A stretch of DNA of 64,000 nucleotides from Ehretia macrophylla (lineage: Eukaryota > Streptophyta > Magnoliopsida > Boraginales > Ehretiaceae). Positions 24,901 through 35,949 of the stretch are shown in pieces. The stretch covers positions 29,393,732-29,457,731 of the forward strand of contig CM075775.1 in NCBI GenBank assembly GCA_037974665.1, written 5' to 3'. Under the pieces are notes generated by a model. It was not told where the DNA came from, ran no database searches, and was given only the letters and a program-made list of their open reading frames with translations. Position 1 is the stretch's first letter; each line of letters begins with the position of its first letter. The position numbers were made by a program, and so were the translations under genes.

Positions 24901-25462
24901 GTGTTGGCTTCCATTATTAGTACCTGTGAATCCATGTGAATTAGTAAAGCGGTTTGAATTCTAATTTGATTGGAACTATAGAAACCCGGCTTGTAATTGT
25001 ATTGGATCTTATTTGTATTTGATTTGTAAGTGGCCTGTATTAGCTTAATGGACTATGTTATTGTTTAATAGTCGTGCATGTTTGCTTGGGTTAATGGAGT
25101 TAATAGGCTGGATTAATAGACAAGACAATTGAAGAGATAAAGTTAGAATGGTATGATAAATGACTTTATAATATAGTATTTCAATATTTGAGGCTTATGC
25201 ATGCTTGTGTACCTATTTTGTTGAATTTAAGGCTTGGATGGCCTTGAGACATAGCATAGCCTAATGATTGAAGTTGGAGTATATGAGAATGTTGGATTAT
25301 GATTTTATGGTTATATTCTGTTATTCGCAGGTTATCAGATAGTCCTTTAAACAGAGGAGACTCCATCCGTTTTTCCCTAAATTTCGTACCCAGGGTTTAG
25401 ATTTGGGTTGAGGATAGTATGATTATTAGAGGTCCCGGTTCCGTGAAGGATCGTGCGTTACA
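21973..25462 (+). mobile_element. Solo LTR B of the long-LTR gypsy family
   Basis: It starts TGTAACACCCGGACC and ends GGATCGTGCGTTACA, 3490 bp in all. The flanks ATGAA and GTGAA form a 5-bp duplication with one mismatch. The shared core, including palindrome GGTTGCGCAACC at 24393-24404, lies at about 24390-24660. A donor-like GGTGAGGGAG is at 23510 and an acceptor-like CTAACACCTTTCAG ends near 24843. There is no internal domain or partner LTR. The 119-codon open frame at 24299-24658 spans the core; it reads in part like the frames in the other copies but is shifted among them, so nucleotide conservation rather than protein coding is likelier. Confidence 0.88.
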
Positions 25463-25497
25463 GTGAATGTCTTATATAATATGATAATATTGTCCTT

Positions 25498-25503
25498 TTA
25501 TTA

Positions 25504-25555
<52 letters not shown>

Positions 25556-25557
25556 CA
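25498..25557. repeat. (ATT)n microsatellite
   Basis: About 18 uninterrupted units of TTA are followed by several hundred bases of imperfect ATT and AT tracts to about 25860. The run lies just outside solo LTR B, inside the PIF-like element. Confidence 0.9.
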
Positions 25558-26076
25558 TAATCATCATTACTATATTGGTATTATTATTTTTCAATTTTTA
25601 TTGTTATTATTATTTTTTTATTATTATTTATCATTATTATTTTAAACAATATTATTTTTTTATTATTAATGTATTTTTTTTATATTGTTATTATTATTAT
25701 TTTTTACTTTAATTTTAATTTTAATTTTTATTATTTTTATAATAATATTTGTTAGTATATTTTTAAAAAAATAATAATTACTATTATTAATTTTATTTTT
25801 ATTATTTAAAAAAATATTATTATTATTATTATAAAACATACTATATATAAAAGTTATGTTATATAGGGGTATGATAATCAAGTTTATTCCTAAATACATG
25901 AGAATTAACTAATTCATTTGTTTGCTTTGGAATGACTATTCTCATGTACGCGAGAATGGAATTACCTTGGGAATGGAATTCTTAAGTTTATTCCTTCATA
26001 CCAAGTATGAGAATTGGAAAGAGTTGGGAATGTCATTTCATTCCTAACCCCATTCTAGTGTACCAATCGTACTTCA

Positions 26077-26794
26077 AACTATTTATTATTTTGGGTCAAT
26101 ATATACTTGAATTTGTCACTAGAGCTTTGGTCCAAAAGTAATGTTACTTACTTTGTATATGAGATGTTACAAATTCGAGTCTCGTTGGTTACATTGTATG
26201 ACTTTAAACTTCTCCTGAATTAAAAATAAAAATAAATTGTAGACAACATGAACTTATCATTAAGAATTTAATAAGCTTCCTCGATATAAGAAATAATATT
26301 CAAAATTTTGAAATCTTTCAACTGGCTAAAAAAAAAAATCAGCAATCCTAGTTAACCTCACACCGGTATCAAACTGGAAAAATATGTGTAATCTCTTAAA
26401 TTAATACGCCACAATAATAGTTGATAGGGGTCTGAGAGATCATTCTTGGAACTTGGTCATTGTGTGTTAACTAGCTTCAATCATCTTTAAATATAATTTA
26501 AAATATTCTCGAAAATGAATATCAACAATAAAAGTAGGTTTCAAGTGTTTCAACCAAAAAGAAAATTAAGTTTTGTCGAAATTTATATTCTAAACCTTGT
26601 ACAAGGGACAAATTGGGATAAAAGTGTTAAGAATAATGGGGTTCCATCTTAAAATCAATTGGTATTAAGTGGTGTAGCTCAAGATCTTATAATAGAGTTG
26701 CACAAAGTCAATGGCTTAAGGTGCAATTACCAAAGACAACGCTCAAAGCCTAAAATACGAATGGATCGTACATGGATGGATAAGGTCTAGCTCT
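26077..26794. other. Non-coding stretch with a dispersed repeat copy
   Basis: No gene is supported. Bases about 26628-26700, containing CAATTGGTATTAAGTGGTGT and CAAGATCTTATAA, recur in diverged form at about 29083-29150, so the intervening 26.8-29.1 kb block is bracketed by related sequence. Confidence 0.5.
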
Positions 26795-26799
26795 GATAC

Positions 26800-27327
26800 T
26801 GTTGGCTAGGGAGGCTAGCGATTACCCTTAGGGATTTGTCGTTGCTTAACATCCCAGCCTGCCGGTGCGCTGGTGGTCGGGAAGACCATGCAGTGGCATT
26901 ACGAAGCGTGTTAAGCCCGCCCACAGCACGGATAAATGTGAGGTTCTGCGCTACCATAATAAGGAAATAAAGTAGCACCTTGGCTAACAGCTATAGCTTT
27001 TGGCGCAGTGGTAAGCGCTTGATCCTGAAAACTATTACTAGAGCGAGGTTGCAGGTTCGAATCCCCTAGGTGTCGCTGGGGGGAGATTGTTGGCCAGGAG
27101 GCCAGCGATCAACCTTAGGGATTCGTCGGTGCTTAACAGCCCATCCTACCGGTGCGCTGGTGGTCGAGGAGACCATCCAGTGACATTGCGAAGCGCCTTA
27201 GGCCCGCCCGCAGCACGGATAAATGTGGGGTTCTGCGCTGCCATAATAAGGAAATAAAATAGCACCTTGGCTAACAACTATAGCTTTTGGCGCAATGGTA
27301 AGCGCTTGATCCTAAAAACTGGTATCA
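26800..27327 (+). mobile_element. 287-bp tandem repeat with tRNA-like Pol III boxes (TRIM or SINE)
   Basis: A unit starting TGTTGGCTAGG (26800) repeats from 27088 as TGTTGGCCAGG, with a period near 287. TGGCGCAGTGG (27001-27011) fits a Pol III A box and GGTTCGAATCC (27054-27064) a B box, which is the arrangement of tRNA-derived SINEs. However, the 50 bases between the two long copies end in CTGGGGGGAGAT just before TGTTGGCC, like a polypurine tract before an LTR. The bases after each copy (TATTACTAGAGC, TGGTATCAATTG) look like decayed forms of TGGTATCAGAGC. This would suit a TRIM with LTRs of about 240 bp. Both readings remain open. Confidence 0.6.
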
Positions 27328-27329
27328 AT

Positions 27330-29068
27330 TGTTAGCCTGAGGGTGTTAATAACTCATATTTTGAAGATTTTGATGATAACCAAATCTTAATTCAATATTT
27401 TGACTAATTCATGTTTGCCTAGTTTTTTTATGGTTAACGATTAGTCACAGAATTGAAGATGTTTATGCTTGAAGAAAGGGCTAGGTCATACTTATTCAAA
27501 TGCAAGAAATCGAAGTATTTATATAAGAGAACTCAAAGATGAAGAGGGAGTTATAAGAGGAGACGTGAAGCCATAAGGGGTACCGGCGATTAGACTTTCA
27601 TGTTATGCTCTTTGTATGATTTCAAAGATAAAGCTCAAACGAAAAATATTTTTCAAAGAAACTTCCAAAATGTATTTTGAGCTTTTGAAAACTTGAGAAA
27701 CCTTTTTTTTCTTAAAGTCCCTGAGATTTATAATTTTTTTTCCAAAAAACTCTCAAAACGTGTCATCCGGTCAAGTATCCGATCGATTGGACCCATTGTG
27801 ACTCGCCCGACAGTGAGTCATGAAAAAAGAGAAGGGATGATCCGGGCAACCATCCGGTCAACTGGATCCTTGATGACTCGCCTGGCAGTGGTGATCCGGG
27901 CGACTATCCAGGCGACTAACCGGTCAACCGGATGGTGTACGTGTTTGAAATTTATAGCCGTTGTAAAGTTGTTGGCATCAGATTCTATATATTTTCAAAC
28001 ACCCCTTCTGCAAAGATGATCTCTTCAAACTACAAGCAATTATTCCAAATCTTTTAGATCATCAAAAACACATTGCTTATACAAATCTTGAGCTTTACCT
28101 TGCAAATCATTGAGCATTGAAGAAGAGCTTTAAATTGTATCCATTTATTCTTGAAGAGAGTTATTGTACTGAACTTTCATTCTACTCTTATTGTGAGATA
28201 AAACACTCTAGATCTATAGCTTTGAGTGATTCACTATATAGTGTGAGTTAGAAATCTTCTTTGTGGATTCAAATGAGTAAAAATGATTGAACAACTCTTG
28301 TGGACTCAAGAGAACTTGTATTGTTGGTTTGTGTTTCACCAACTTGTGAAGAAGCATATCTAGTAGAGCTAGAGAAAAGCCTAAGGGGAGGCAACCTTAG
28401 GTGGTGGATGTAGATTAGCGAACCACTGTAAAATTATTGTGTTCGTCTTCTATCCTTTTTTTATTTTCGTGCTTTCATTATTGTGCACTCTACGTGTTTG
28501 ATATTGTTGCTTACTCAGTATAAACTGTTTTAAATTTTTAATTGGTAGTTATTACATTATCACTTAATTCACCCCCCTCCCCCTTCTTAAGTATATATTT
28601 GCCGTTATTGTACTCAACTTTCATTCTACTCTTATTGTGAGATAAAATACTTTAGATCTATAGTTTTGAGTGATTCATTGTATAGTGTGAGTTAGAAATC
28701 TTCTTTGTGGATTCAAAGGAGTAAAGAGGATTGATTGAACAACTCTTGTAGACTCAAGAGAACTTGTATTGTTGGTTTGTGTTTCACCAACTTGTGAATA
28801 AACACATCTAGTAAAGTTAGAGAAAAGCCCAAGGAGAGGTAACCTTAGGTGGTGGATATAGATTAGCGAACCACTGTAAAATCATTGTCTTCGTCTTCTA
28901 TCCTTTTTTTATTTTCGTGCTTTCATTATTGTGCACTCTACGTGTTTGATATTGTTGCTTACTAAGTATAAACTGTTTTGAATTTTTAATTGGTAGTTAT
29001 TACATTATCACTTAATTCACCCTCCTCCCCCCCCCCCCCCTCCATTCCCTCTTAAGTGTATATTTGCC
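27330..29068 (+). mobile_element. LTR remnant of SIRE-like copia type with internal tandem duplication
   Basis: TTTTGATGATAACCAAATC near the left and CTTAATTCACCCCCCTCC near the right are phrases common at the two ends of plant SIRE/Maximus-type copia LTRs, though this is from memory of the family rather than a search. Bases 28160-28603 recur at 28604-29068 with few changes. The copies differ mainly in a C run (29030-29040). No gag or pol is nearby and no second LTR was found, so this is a solo LTR or fragment. The open frame 27693-28019, rich in arginine and threonine, comes from repeated CCGGTCAACCGGAT-like motifs and is not a convincing gene. Confidence 0.55.
28160..29068 (+). repeat. Tandem duplication, unit 444 bp
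   Basis: Both copies start GTTATTGTACT (28160 and 28604) and end at a C-rich tract followed by a TATATTTGCC phrase. The second copy is about 20 bp longer, chiefly from an expanded C run. Confidence 0.85.
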
Positions 29069-29609
29069 TTATAGATACCATATTAAGAATTATGAGGTTT
29101 CATCTTTAAACCAATTGGTGCTAAGTGGAGTAGTCCAAGATCTTATAAGGTAGTCTTAGAGTTTTTGATTTTTCGATGTGGAAAAAATGTATATAAAGAG
29201 GTCTAAGTGCCTGATATTTGGACCAATTGTGGTTGGCACTTGTTGGATACGAAGATTATAATATTGACGTTAATTGATTATCTTGTTCAAAAGTTTAAAT
29301 TGTTAGATATGTGTTTATTTGATTTATTTATGCAATCTTGCATGTAGTTATATGCGACTTGAACACAAGACTTTTTTTTTAACTGAACTCATATTATAAT
29401 ATGTAATCACCTCGTCTGAAAAACTTAAATTATAACTGAAGGGTTTATTTTTTTATTATCAATCTTAAACATAATTGTGATGTGTGCCAATTTGGGCTAC
29501 CCAATCTTGCTCTATTTGAGAGTAAGGGCGAGTTCAATGGAATCTTTAAAATGCAAAACTTTCTAAATTTGGATTTTTTTAGAGACTCCATAGCCCAAAA
29601 ACAAATATT
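29069..29609. other. No gene seen
   Basis: Apart from the dispersed repeat copy at 29083-29150, this is AT-rich sequence without supported features. Confidence 0.4.
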
Positions 29610-29611
29610 AA

Positions 29612-29785
29612 TGATCTAAATATACGTGGAGTCTACTACTTTTACCATCTTTTAAATCAAAATAGAGACTCAGTCTGCATTTTCTTCTACAAATTTGTTG
29701 AAGAAAATGGAGACTGTGTCTCTATTTTGGCTTAAAAGATGACAAAAATGGTGGACTCCACGTATATTTGGATCACTAATACTGC
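29612..29785. repeat. Long inverted repeat (hairpin) with ~85-bp arms
   Basis: The left arm, with ATATACGTGGAGTCTACTAC and AAATAGAGACTCAGTCT, faces the right arm with AGACTGTGTCTCTATTTTGG and GTGGACTCCACGTATAT. The arms meet near 29697 and are about nine-tenths complementary by eye. No target duplication was identified. It may be a MITE or a hairpin RNA source. Confidence 0.75.
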
Positions 29786-31094
29786 AAATGAAGTTTTACC
29801 ATAACATTCCTCTAATCTGGAGGTGATATAGAATTGATTCAATTATGGAATCATAAATAATCATAGATAGAAATTCACCTTAATTTGTAATCAAAAATCA
29901 AAGAAAGATAGTGAAAATGACTTTTTTGCTCTAACCTGTAAGAAACGTTCCTTGTTGTGGCTGCCCAGCCTCATTTCTTCTCAATCCACAGAGACAAAAT
30001 GTAAGACTAGTTTATTTTAAATTAAAACATCCATATCACTTCCAAAGCAAGCATGAATCTTTGGATCCATTTGCCTCTCACACTCCAGGTAAATTTTCAT
30101 ATCTTTCTTTATAAATATGATCCTTATCATTCAAAAACGACAAAAAAATTTCAAGATAGCAAACATTTTCTAGAATTTCTCTTAGATTTTGAACCCATAG
30201 CTAATGATAGTATTAGAATCTCTATTCACTCTCGCCCTTAACTTTTGAAGTATGTCATCCTAAAGTGCTACTAAATGTATGGATCTTATCAACGTTCAAC
30301 AATAATGTTTTACCGCTTTCTTTAGGGTCGAGAGAAATGATATTTTTTTCCTTTTATTTCACAAATGGATATGTTGGACCATATATCTATCTATCTATCT
30401 ATATAAAGATAGATAGATAAAGATCGATCAATAGATTCACACTTGCAATCTTTAGTAGTGGTATCCACTCCTATGATCATGTTCTGTTTGGAAGAATAAA
30501 ATAAGAATTTTCTTGTGGAGAGATGTCTGAGTGTTTGATAGCCCAGGTCTTGAGGCTTGAAATAGAATATTGTTTTGGAAGAATGATACTTGTTGGTATC
30601 GAATTCAAAAGATTAATGCACCTTTCAAAACGATATAACAAGATCGAAGGTTGAGGCAACTGTCACCTTAAGCCTTTCTTTTCACTTGATTCTTCTTGTA
30701 ATTAGTTATTACTTTTAGAATTTCGAACTATAAACCAGTTAAATAGGGAAGAGAAAATCCAAATACAAAAAGAAGATATTGATCAATTGAATAGATAAAA
30801 AACATCTCAACACAAAAAGAACGTACAACACTTCTAAATAAATCCAAACTAACGATTCTTGATTGAATTGATAGAAAGATTTCAATTCAAACACTTCTCC
30901 AAATACCAAAAGAAATGTACCTACAAACATCTTGTCTTCAACTACCTTGATGCCTCCATGTCACCCCTAACATCTTATCTTCAACTACCTTGATGCATTA
31001 CCAGTCTATGTTGATCAAATCAATTTCCTCATTAAATTCATATCATCTTTCTTTTTTTTTTTCATCGTTCTCTCCTTTTCTGTCTTTTTTCTAT
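29786..31094. other. Mostly featureless; possible plastid-derived scrap inside
   Basis: No gene is supported. A small CTAT/GATA simple repeat sits at about 30385-30420. A 26-base phrase containing TCTTCAACTACCTTGATGC occurs twice, near 30936 and 30978. A tRNA-Ser-like fragment is listed separately. Confidence 0.4.
30517..30553 (+). pseudogene. Fragment resembling plastid-type trnS (5' half)
   Basis: The 37 bases GGAGAGATGTCTGAGTGTTT onward resemble the acceptor, D-arm and anticodon-stem start of plastid tRNA-Ser (UGA type), with about four differences. The GG of the D-loop region is altered (GTG TTT). No T-arm or 3' half follows: there is no GGTTCGAATCC downstream. If real, it is a nuclear insertion of plastid DNA that kept only part of the gene. 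The match is from memory and short. Confidence 0.35.
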
Positions 31095-31280
31095 CATTTA
31101 TTAAAGCTGCATTTTAAGTTCTTGCTCATTTTCCATAGCCTTTTCTTTCATTTCTTGAATGTCTTTTCAGCTCTTGATCATTTTCCATCTATTTTTTCAT
31201 TTCTTGAATCAGTCATTTTAGCTCTTGATATTTTTCCATGTCCTATTCTTTCATTTATTGAATCAGTCTTTTCAACACTT
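31095..31280. repeat. Tandem repeat, about 3.5 units of 51-54 bp
   Basis: Units start near 31095, 31148, 31199 and 31252 with CATTTCTTGAAT or CATTTATT, and contain CTCTTGATCATTTTCCAT. On the minus strand two units in one frame read IQEMKEKAMENEQELK-like peptides, a glutamate/lysine-rich coiled-coil pattern interrupted by stops. It could be a scrap of a coiled-coil coding region or a chance reading of a minisatellite. Confidence 0.6.
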
Positions 31281-31378
31281 AAACTTGTGAATTAACAGCT
31301 TGAGATGCTTTAGAAAAGCTATGAACTTGAGATGGAGTGGACACGAATCCGAAACTTCGGATACATCCACGATGTTAA

Positions 31379-32596
31379 GGGTTTATTTGGCCCAACTTTG
31401 TGAGTTTAAAAGTTGAAACATACATATTTGGCTTATTTTTTTAAAATGTTTTTAGGTAAAACCTAAAGGCTATAAAATGCTAAAAATTAGCAAGCTCCAA
31501 GTCAAAATCTTTTGAAAAACACTTTCGCAAAACTATTTAGATATCATGGAAGAAATTCCAAATTTATTTTTCCACCATGGAGAAAACTATTTTTCTTTTT
31601 GTTTTCTCAAAATACCTCCATATTGTTTTCGATAATTTACTAAATTTTTTATTTTCCTCATATTTATTTTTTATATTCAATTTTATTGGGACAATGAATA
31701 ATACTTCTACTATGACAATTCTAAATAACTAAGGTAATAGAGATTGATATATATATGAGAATAGGTTGAAAATAGAATGGTATTTCTAGTTCTATTTTAA
31801 TTACCACGTACACTTGGTATAAAGAGATAACTTGACAATCTCATTTCTTCGATAATCACATTCCCACAAAATGGAAATACCCATTCTTGACAAAATACAC
31901 GGGAATAACACTTTCCCATGTGGTTTGGAATGAACTTATTTTCAAGTGGCCAAAATACCTTTTAAAAAAAATATTACACATTATTCAAATAACATTAAAA
32001 CTTAATATAATTTTTGTTATATAGTATTATTTATTATATTTTTTTATATATTCAAATATAGTAATAAAAATATATAAATAATATAATAAATAAAAATAAA
32101 TAACAATAATATGTAAATATAATATATTATATGATAATAATAATATAAAAATATACAATAAAGATAATCATAAAATAAATAAAATAATAATAAAGTATAC
32201 AATAATGAAACATAATAAATGTAATAGTTATAATATATAATCTAATAATAAACAATATGTATACATAATGAAATAATATATCTATAGTAAGAAAATGACA
32301 TTCTTGTCGTTTTATATAAGTTATTTCCCTTACGGTTATGTTATAGTGATTAGCAAATATGGGTTTCAAATCAATATATCTATTCCTATCTTTGTTTCTA
32401 GAGTATATCAAGTATAACATATCTTTTTCCAAGTTCATTCAATTCACATGGTCATTCCATTCCTATTTAAAATCATTCTAGGATACCAATCGATACCTAA
32501 CAAGTACTTTTATTGAACAACACATTAACCATAGATCTATTGCTGAAAGTTCGATAGCCGAAAGACTACAATTTTATAACTTGGCCAAATAGACCT
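31379..32596. mobile_element. PIF/Harbinger-like element interrupted by another MITE
   Basis: GGGTTTATTTGGCCCAACTT at the left pairs with the inverse of AACTTGGCCAAATAGACCT at the right. TAA flanks both sides (31376-31378 and 32597-32599). The interior matches the MITE pair at 20845-21636 (for example AAAACTATTTAGATATCATG against the inverse of the corresponding region). A second element at 31733-32497 splits it. Confidence 0.75.
31733..32497. mobile_element. PIF-like MITE nested in another MITE
   Basis: The left end starts GGTAATAGAGATTGATAT. The right end is ATACCAATCGATACC, whose inverse is GGTATCGATTGGTAT. TAA duplications lie at 31730-31732 and 32498-32500. It belongs to the same family as the element split by solo LTR B. 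The interior is very AT-rich and gives a low-complexity open frame on minus at 32127-32438 that is not a gene. Confidence 0.75.
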
Positions 32597-32599
32597 TAA

Positions 32600-33269
32600 G
32601 AGTTTAAAACATGCTTGTTGTCAAAGGTAGAGCCAAGTACCAGAGATAGTGTAGGCACCGACCCTAGTCAGTAACACATTCAATAACCAAAGGTTTTGGA
32701 CACATCTATATATAAAATAATATTTAATTTATGTACATTACAACAAATATAAAAATATAAGCACCAAAATATATACAGAGTCTTCAAGAAATGACTCTCC
32801 TCTATAATAATGAAATAACATATAAAAGATAGAAAAATAAATGACTACAGAAATACAAAAGTATCTTTTAATTATAACACACATAAAATAATTGATTAGG
32901 AAACAATTTATATTTTTCAGTTAATTTGGCCATAATAAAAATTGATGCAAATACACACACAATTGGAGATTTACATAAATTTACAACTTGTAGAACTACT
33001 CAGTCATCATTTTCTATTAGTGAACGTTCTTGATACCTTGACCAAAAAAAAAAAAAACGTTCTTGATACAACTTGGTCAAAGCAAAATTATGATTTATTG
33101 TAGAATTCTACACTAGCCATGTTTTAATTTTAATGTTGATACAATCTCAAATTGTGATGTATATCTGACGTCATGCCCGTTAGACTAGCCATGGTTTATT
33201 TTTATATTTTTGTAGTTAATCATGTCACAAGACTCACAACACAAATTCAAACACAAACACACACATACG

Positions 33270-33305
<36 letters not shown>

Positions 33306-33710
33306 TATATATTTATATATATATATTTTGTAGGTAGTGAAAATGCTGGTGAATGATGGAAATAAGTATCGAGCTTATTGTAATTGAAGGTTGTGGAGAA
33401 TGATGGTCTTTGTTGGGCTTAGTGAAGTTTGAAGACTGGAGAGATTTAAGAAAAGATAAAGTTTATTTTTTTAAATTAAATAAATGTCAATTTATAAGAA
33501 TACCCCATAGTTTTTTCCTTTTTTTCCACCGTAGGCACAAGCCTACACTCAGGCCTGTGTAGCTACGCCTATCCTTGTTGTTCCTAGTTAAAAAGGTCAT
33601 AGTCAGAATAATCAGAGTACTTTTGTATTGACAAGGATAATTAGCTCAACGTGCAATTACATTTATAGATTTGGAAAATAGTAGATATATATATATATAT
33701 ATATATATAT
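32600..33710. other. No gene; microsatellites
   Basis: A (CA)n run lies at about 33258-33306 followed by a TA-rich tract, and a (TA)n run at 33684-33710. Nothing else can be supported. Confidence 0.5.
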
Positions 33711-33913
33711 GTTATTAACACAAATGATCATTTATCTTGCTTGAAAGAGCACGTGACCAGTACATGTGTTTTTCGTTAAAATTTTGACTAATTTTAATCA
33801 ATAGGACTAACAGCGTCACTTTAGTAATACCTCAGGGACCAAAATATCACACTTGAAAGATAAGGGAGTTAGTTGGCACATGAAACAAAGATAAATGATC
33901 ATTGTGTTAATAA
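33711..33913. repeat. Short inverted-repeat element (MITE-like)
   Basis: GTTATTAACACAAATGATCA at the left and TGATCATTGTGTTAATAAC at the right are inverted repeats of about 25 bp, and GATAAATGATC extends the match. It is 203 bp long. No clear target duplication is seen because the left flank is a TA microsatellite. Confidence 0.7.
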
Positions 33914-34262
33914 CCCTTATGCTAAATAGTCAAGATAGCTTATTTAAAGTAGCCTTTGTATTTTTTTACTTATTGAAGTTTTAGAATCATAATTGAAAAA
34001 CTTTACATTCAAATGGTATTGGCCAAAATCTGATCCTAACTTAATAATTATTATTATTTGTATTATTATTATTACTATAATGATTACAATTATAATAATA
34101 ATAAGATTATATTAATAGAAATAAGAAAATAATAATAATAATTATAATTATTGTAATTATTTGTGTGTTGAATGATCCTATGGCCTAGTCCAAGTTAGTG
34201 CCTTAATTAATGGGTCATCACGGTCAGAACCTAATCAACACAAGAATCACGCTTCTCCAAGT

Positions 34263-35238
34263 ATGACAATAGAGTGGGTTTAGGGCGGGGGATTTATCCT
34301 CATGGGCCGTTTCGCCACCTAAAAAGTTTCTCCAATACCGTTCTACGTAATCCCGTAATTGATACCCCCCTTCCTTACCCCCGCCCCATCCTCGAATCCT
34401 TGTAGGGAATAGGGATTATTCACGGGATTTTTTTTTATTTTTTAAAATCTTACAATATTAAATTTAATTCAAACCACATAACTTCAAAATATAAACTAAA
34501 ATTACAGTAATGATGAATATAAATGTAGGTTTTAAATAAATCTTAAATATTAATTATATATTGAGTCCTATACTTGAAGTTAAACATCAAAAATAATATT
34601 ATAGTAAATGAGTCTTAATCGTTTAAAATAAAATTTAACTAAAATCATTGTCTATGAGAATTATATGTGAAAAAAGAATATTTCTTTGTGTTATTGGGAT
34701 GACATTGATTATTATAATTTTTTTGGTTATTGCGTGCCATTTATAATATTAATTGCAAATCTTTAAAATATCATTTTTAATTATGTTGTTTGAAACTATT
34801 TTGAAGTACAACTAGGAACAACTAACAAATCTCTTAAATCCATTATGATCAATAGTGAAATGGAGGTATTTATGTCAAATGACAGCAATTATCAAGTAAT
34901 AGCATGTAATGGTCTTGTTTAAAATAAATTATTATAAAATTATTTTGAATAATCTATTTTTTCTTCTCCATTTTTATAATACTTTATCTAATGTTATTTT
35001 TTCACTTTTATATTTATAATTTTAAAATTTCAAAACATATGAAAAACTAAAGACAAAAAATAATTATACATGTATGTAGGGTAGAGAATGCTTATATATC
35101 TACTTCATGTCCTGCCCTAACGTGGGGATTAAAAGTTAATCTCCACTGTTGTCCTATTCCCTATTTTTCCATCTTAATCCCTACCCTGTTTAGGGCAGGA
35201 ATGAGGCGAGTACCTGCAAAATCCGCCTCTATTGCTAT
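34263..35238. repeat. Probable non-autonomous DNA element with weak terminal inverted repeats
   Basis: ATGACAATAGAGTGGG on the left and CCGCCTCTATTGCTAT on the right are inverted with 12 of 16 matches. G-rich GGGCGGGGG and C-rich CCCCCGCCCC phrases near 34287 and 34379, and CCTGCCCTAA/TTAGGGCAGG near 35109 and 35199, add internal pairing. No ORF is seen. The boundaries are uncertain. Confidence 0.45.
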
Positions 35239-35940
35239 CCTCACGTTTGTCGAGTTGATTAAATCAGTATTGGTTAAGGATATTACGATTCCCTAGACAA
35301 CATTAATCCTTGACTACCTCGCTCTCCTAAAGTAGGAACGACATGGTCAAACCAATTCACGGCCATGTCGGCCCTTACTAGAAGGGATGTTCACAAGCAG
35401 ACAACGCTTAGCAAAGACCAGCCATACCTAAAAAATATGTAAATTTGACATAACTGACACATGATACTCATTGACAATCTTTCCATAGTATCCACTAACA
35501 CATGCATTCTTGATATTTGAGGTTGATTCTATGTGATCAATAAGTCAGTATAAAAAGCCTCTTCTTTAGCCTAGCCAAGATATTTGACCCACACCATACG
35601 CAGTCCCTTCTCTCATCCATTTTTCCTCAACAATCTACTACTTCTAGTCATCTTTACCAATACTCCAATTAATTCATATTCTAACCTCTAATTATAATTT
35701 TTTGGGTAATTTACTAAAATGGTCCTATTTTTTTTTCCTTTTTTAATATTTAAGTCTCCTATCTTTCATTTTAGACAAAATAGTCCTTCACCTTTCATTT
35801 TGGTGACAGCCGTTAGTTCTTGGAGTAAAATCTGTCAAAAAATAATGTTAACATTCAAATTTAACTTTTTTAAATTTCAATTACTAACACGTGATGGGGG
35901 ATATTAGAATATAGACTTATCTTATATTGAGAAGTCATAA
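35239..35940. other. No gene seen
   Basis: The short frame at 35719-35907 has no recognisable domain. TATATTGAGAAGTCATAAAT, just before the Mutator-type MITE, recurs inside it near 36152. Confidence 0.4.
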
Positions 35941-35949
35941 ATTTTAAAA

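Larger units (their letters stand above)
21834..26073. mobile_element. PIF-like element interrupted by solo LTR B
   Basis: The left end GGTAGCGATTAGTACATTGG is matched by the inverse of the right end CCAATCGTAC at 26064-26073, and both sides carry related GGAATGGAAT tracts. TTA precedes the left end and TTC follows the right, a duplication with one mismatch. A sister element with exact TAA duplications lies at 31733-32497. The solo LTR (21973-25462) split this element. Its right half also contains an expanded ATT microsatellite. Confidence 0.7.

Noticed and set aside
25463..25899. Tyrosine- and asparagine-rich open frames
   Set aside because: They are direct translations of the ATT microsatellite and adjoining AT tracts.
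27693..28019. Arginine/threonine-rich frame of 108 codons
   Set aside because: It derives from repeated CCGGTCAACCGG-like motifs inside an LTR remnant. No homologous protein is known to me.
30053..30241. Possible first exon ([12 protein letters not shown] before a GTAAAT donor-like site)
   Set aside because: No promoter, no continuing exon and no recognisable protein; the signal is too short.
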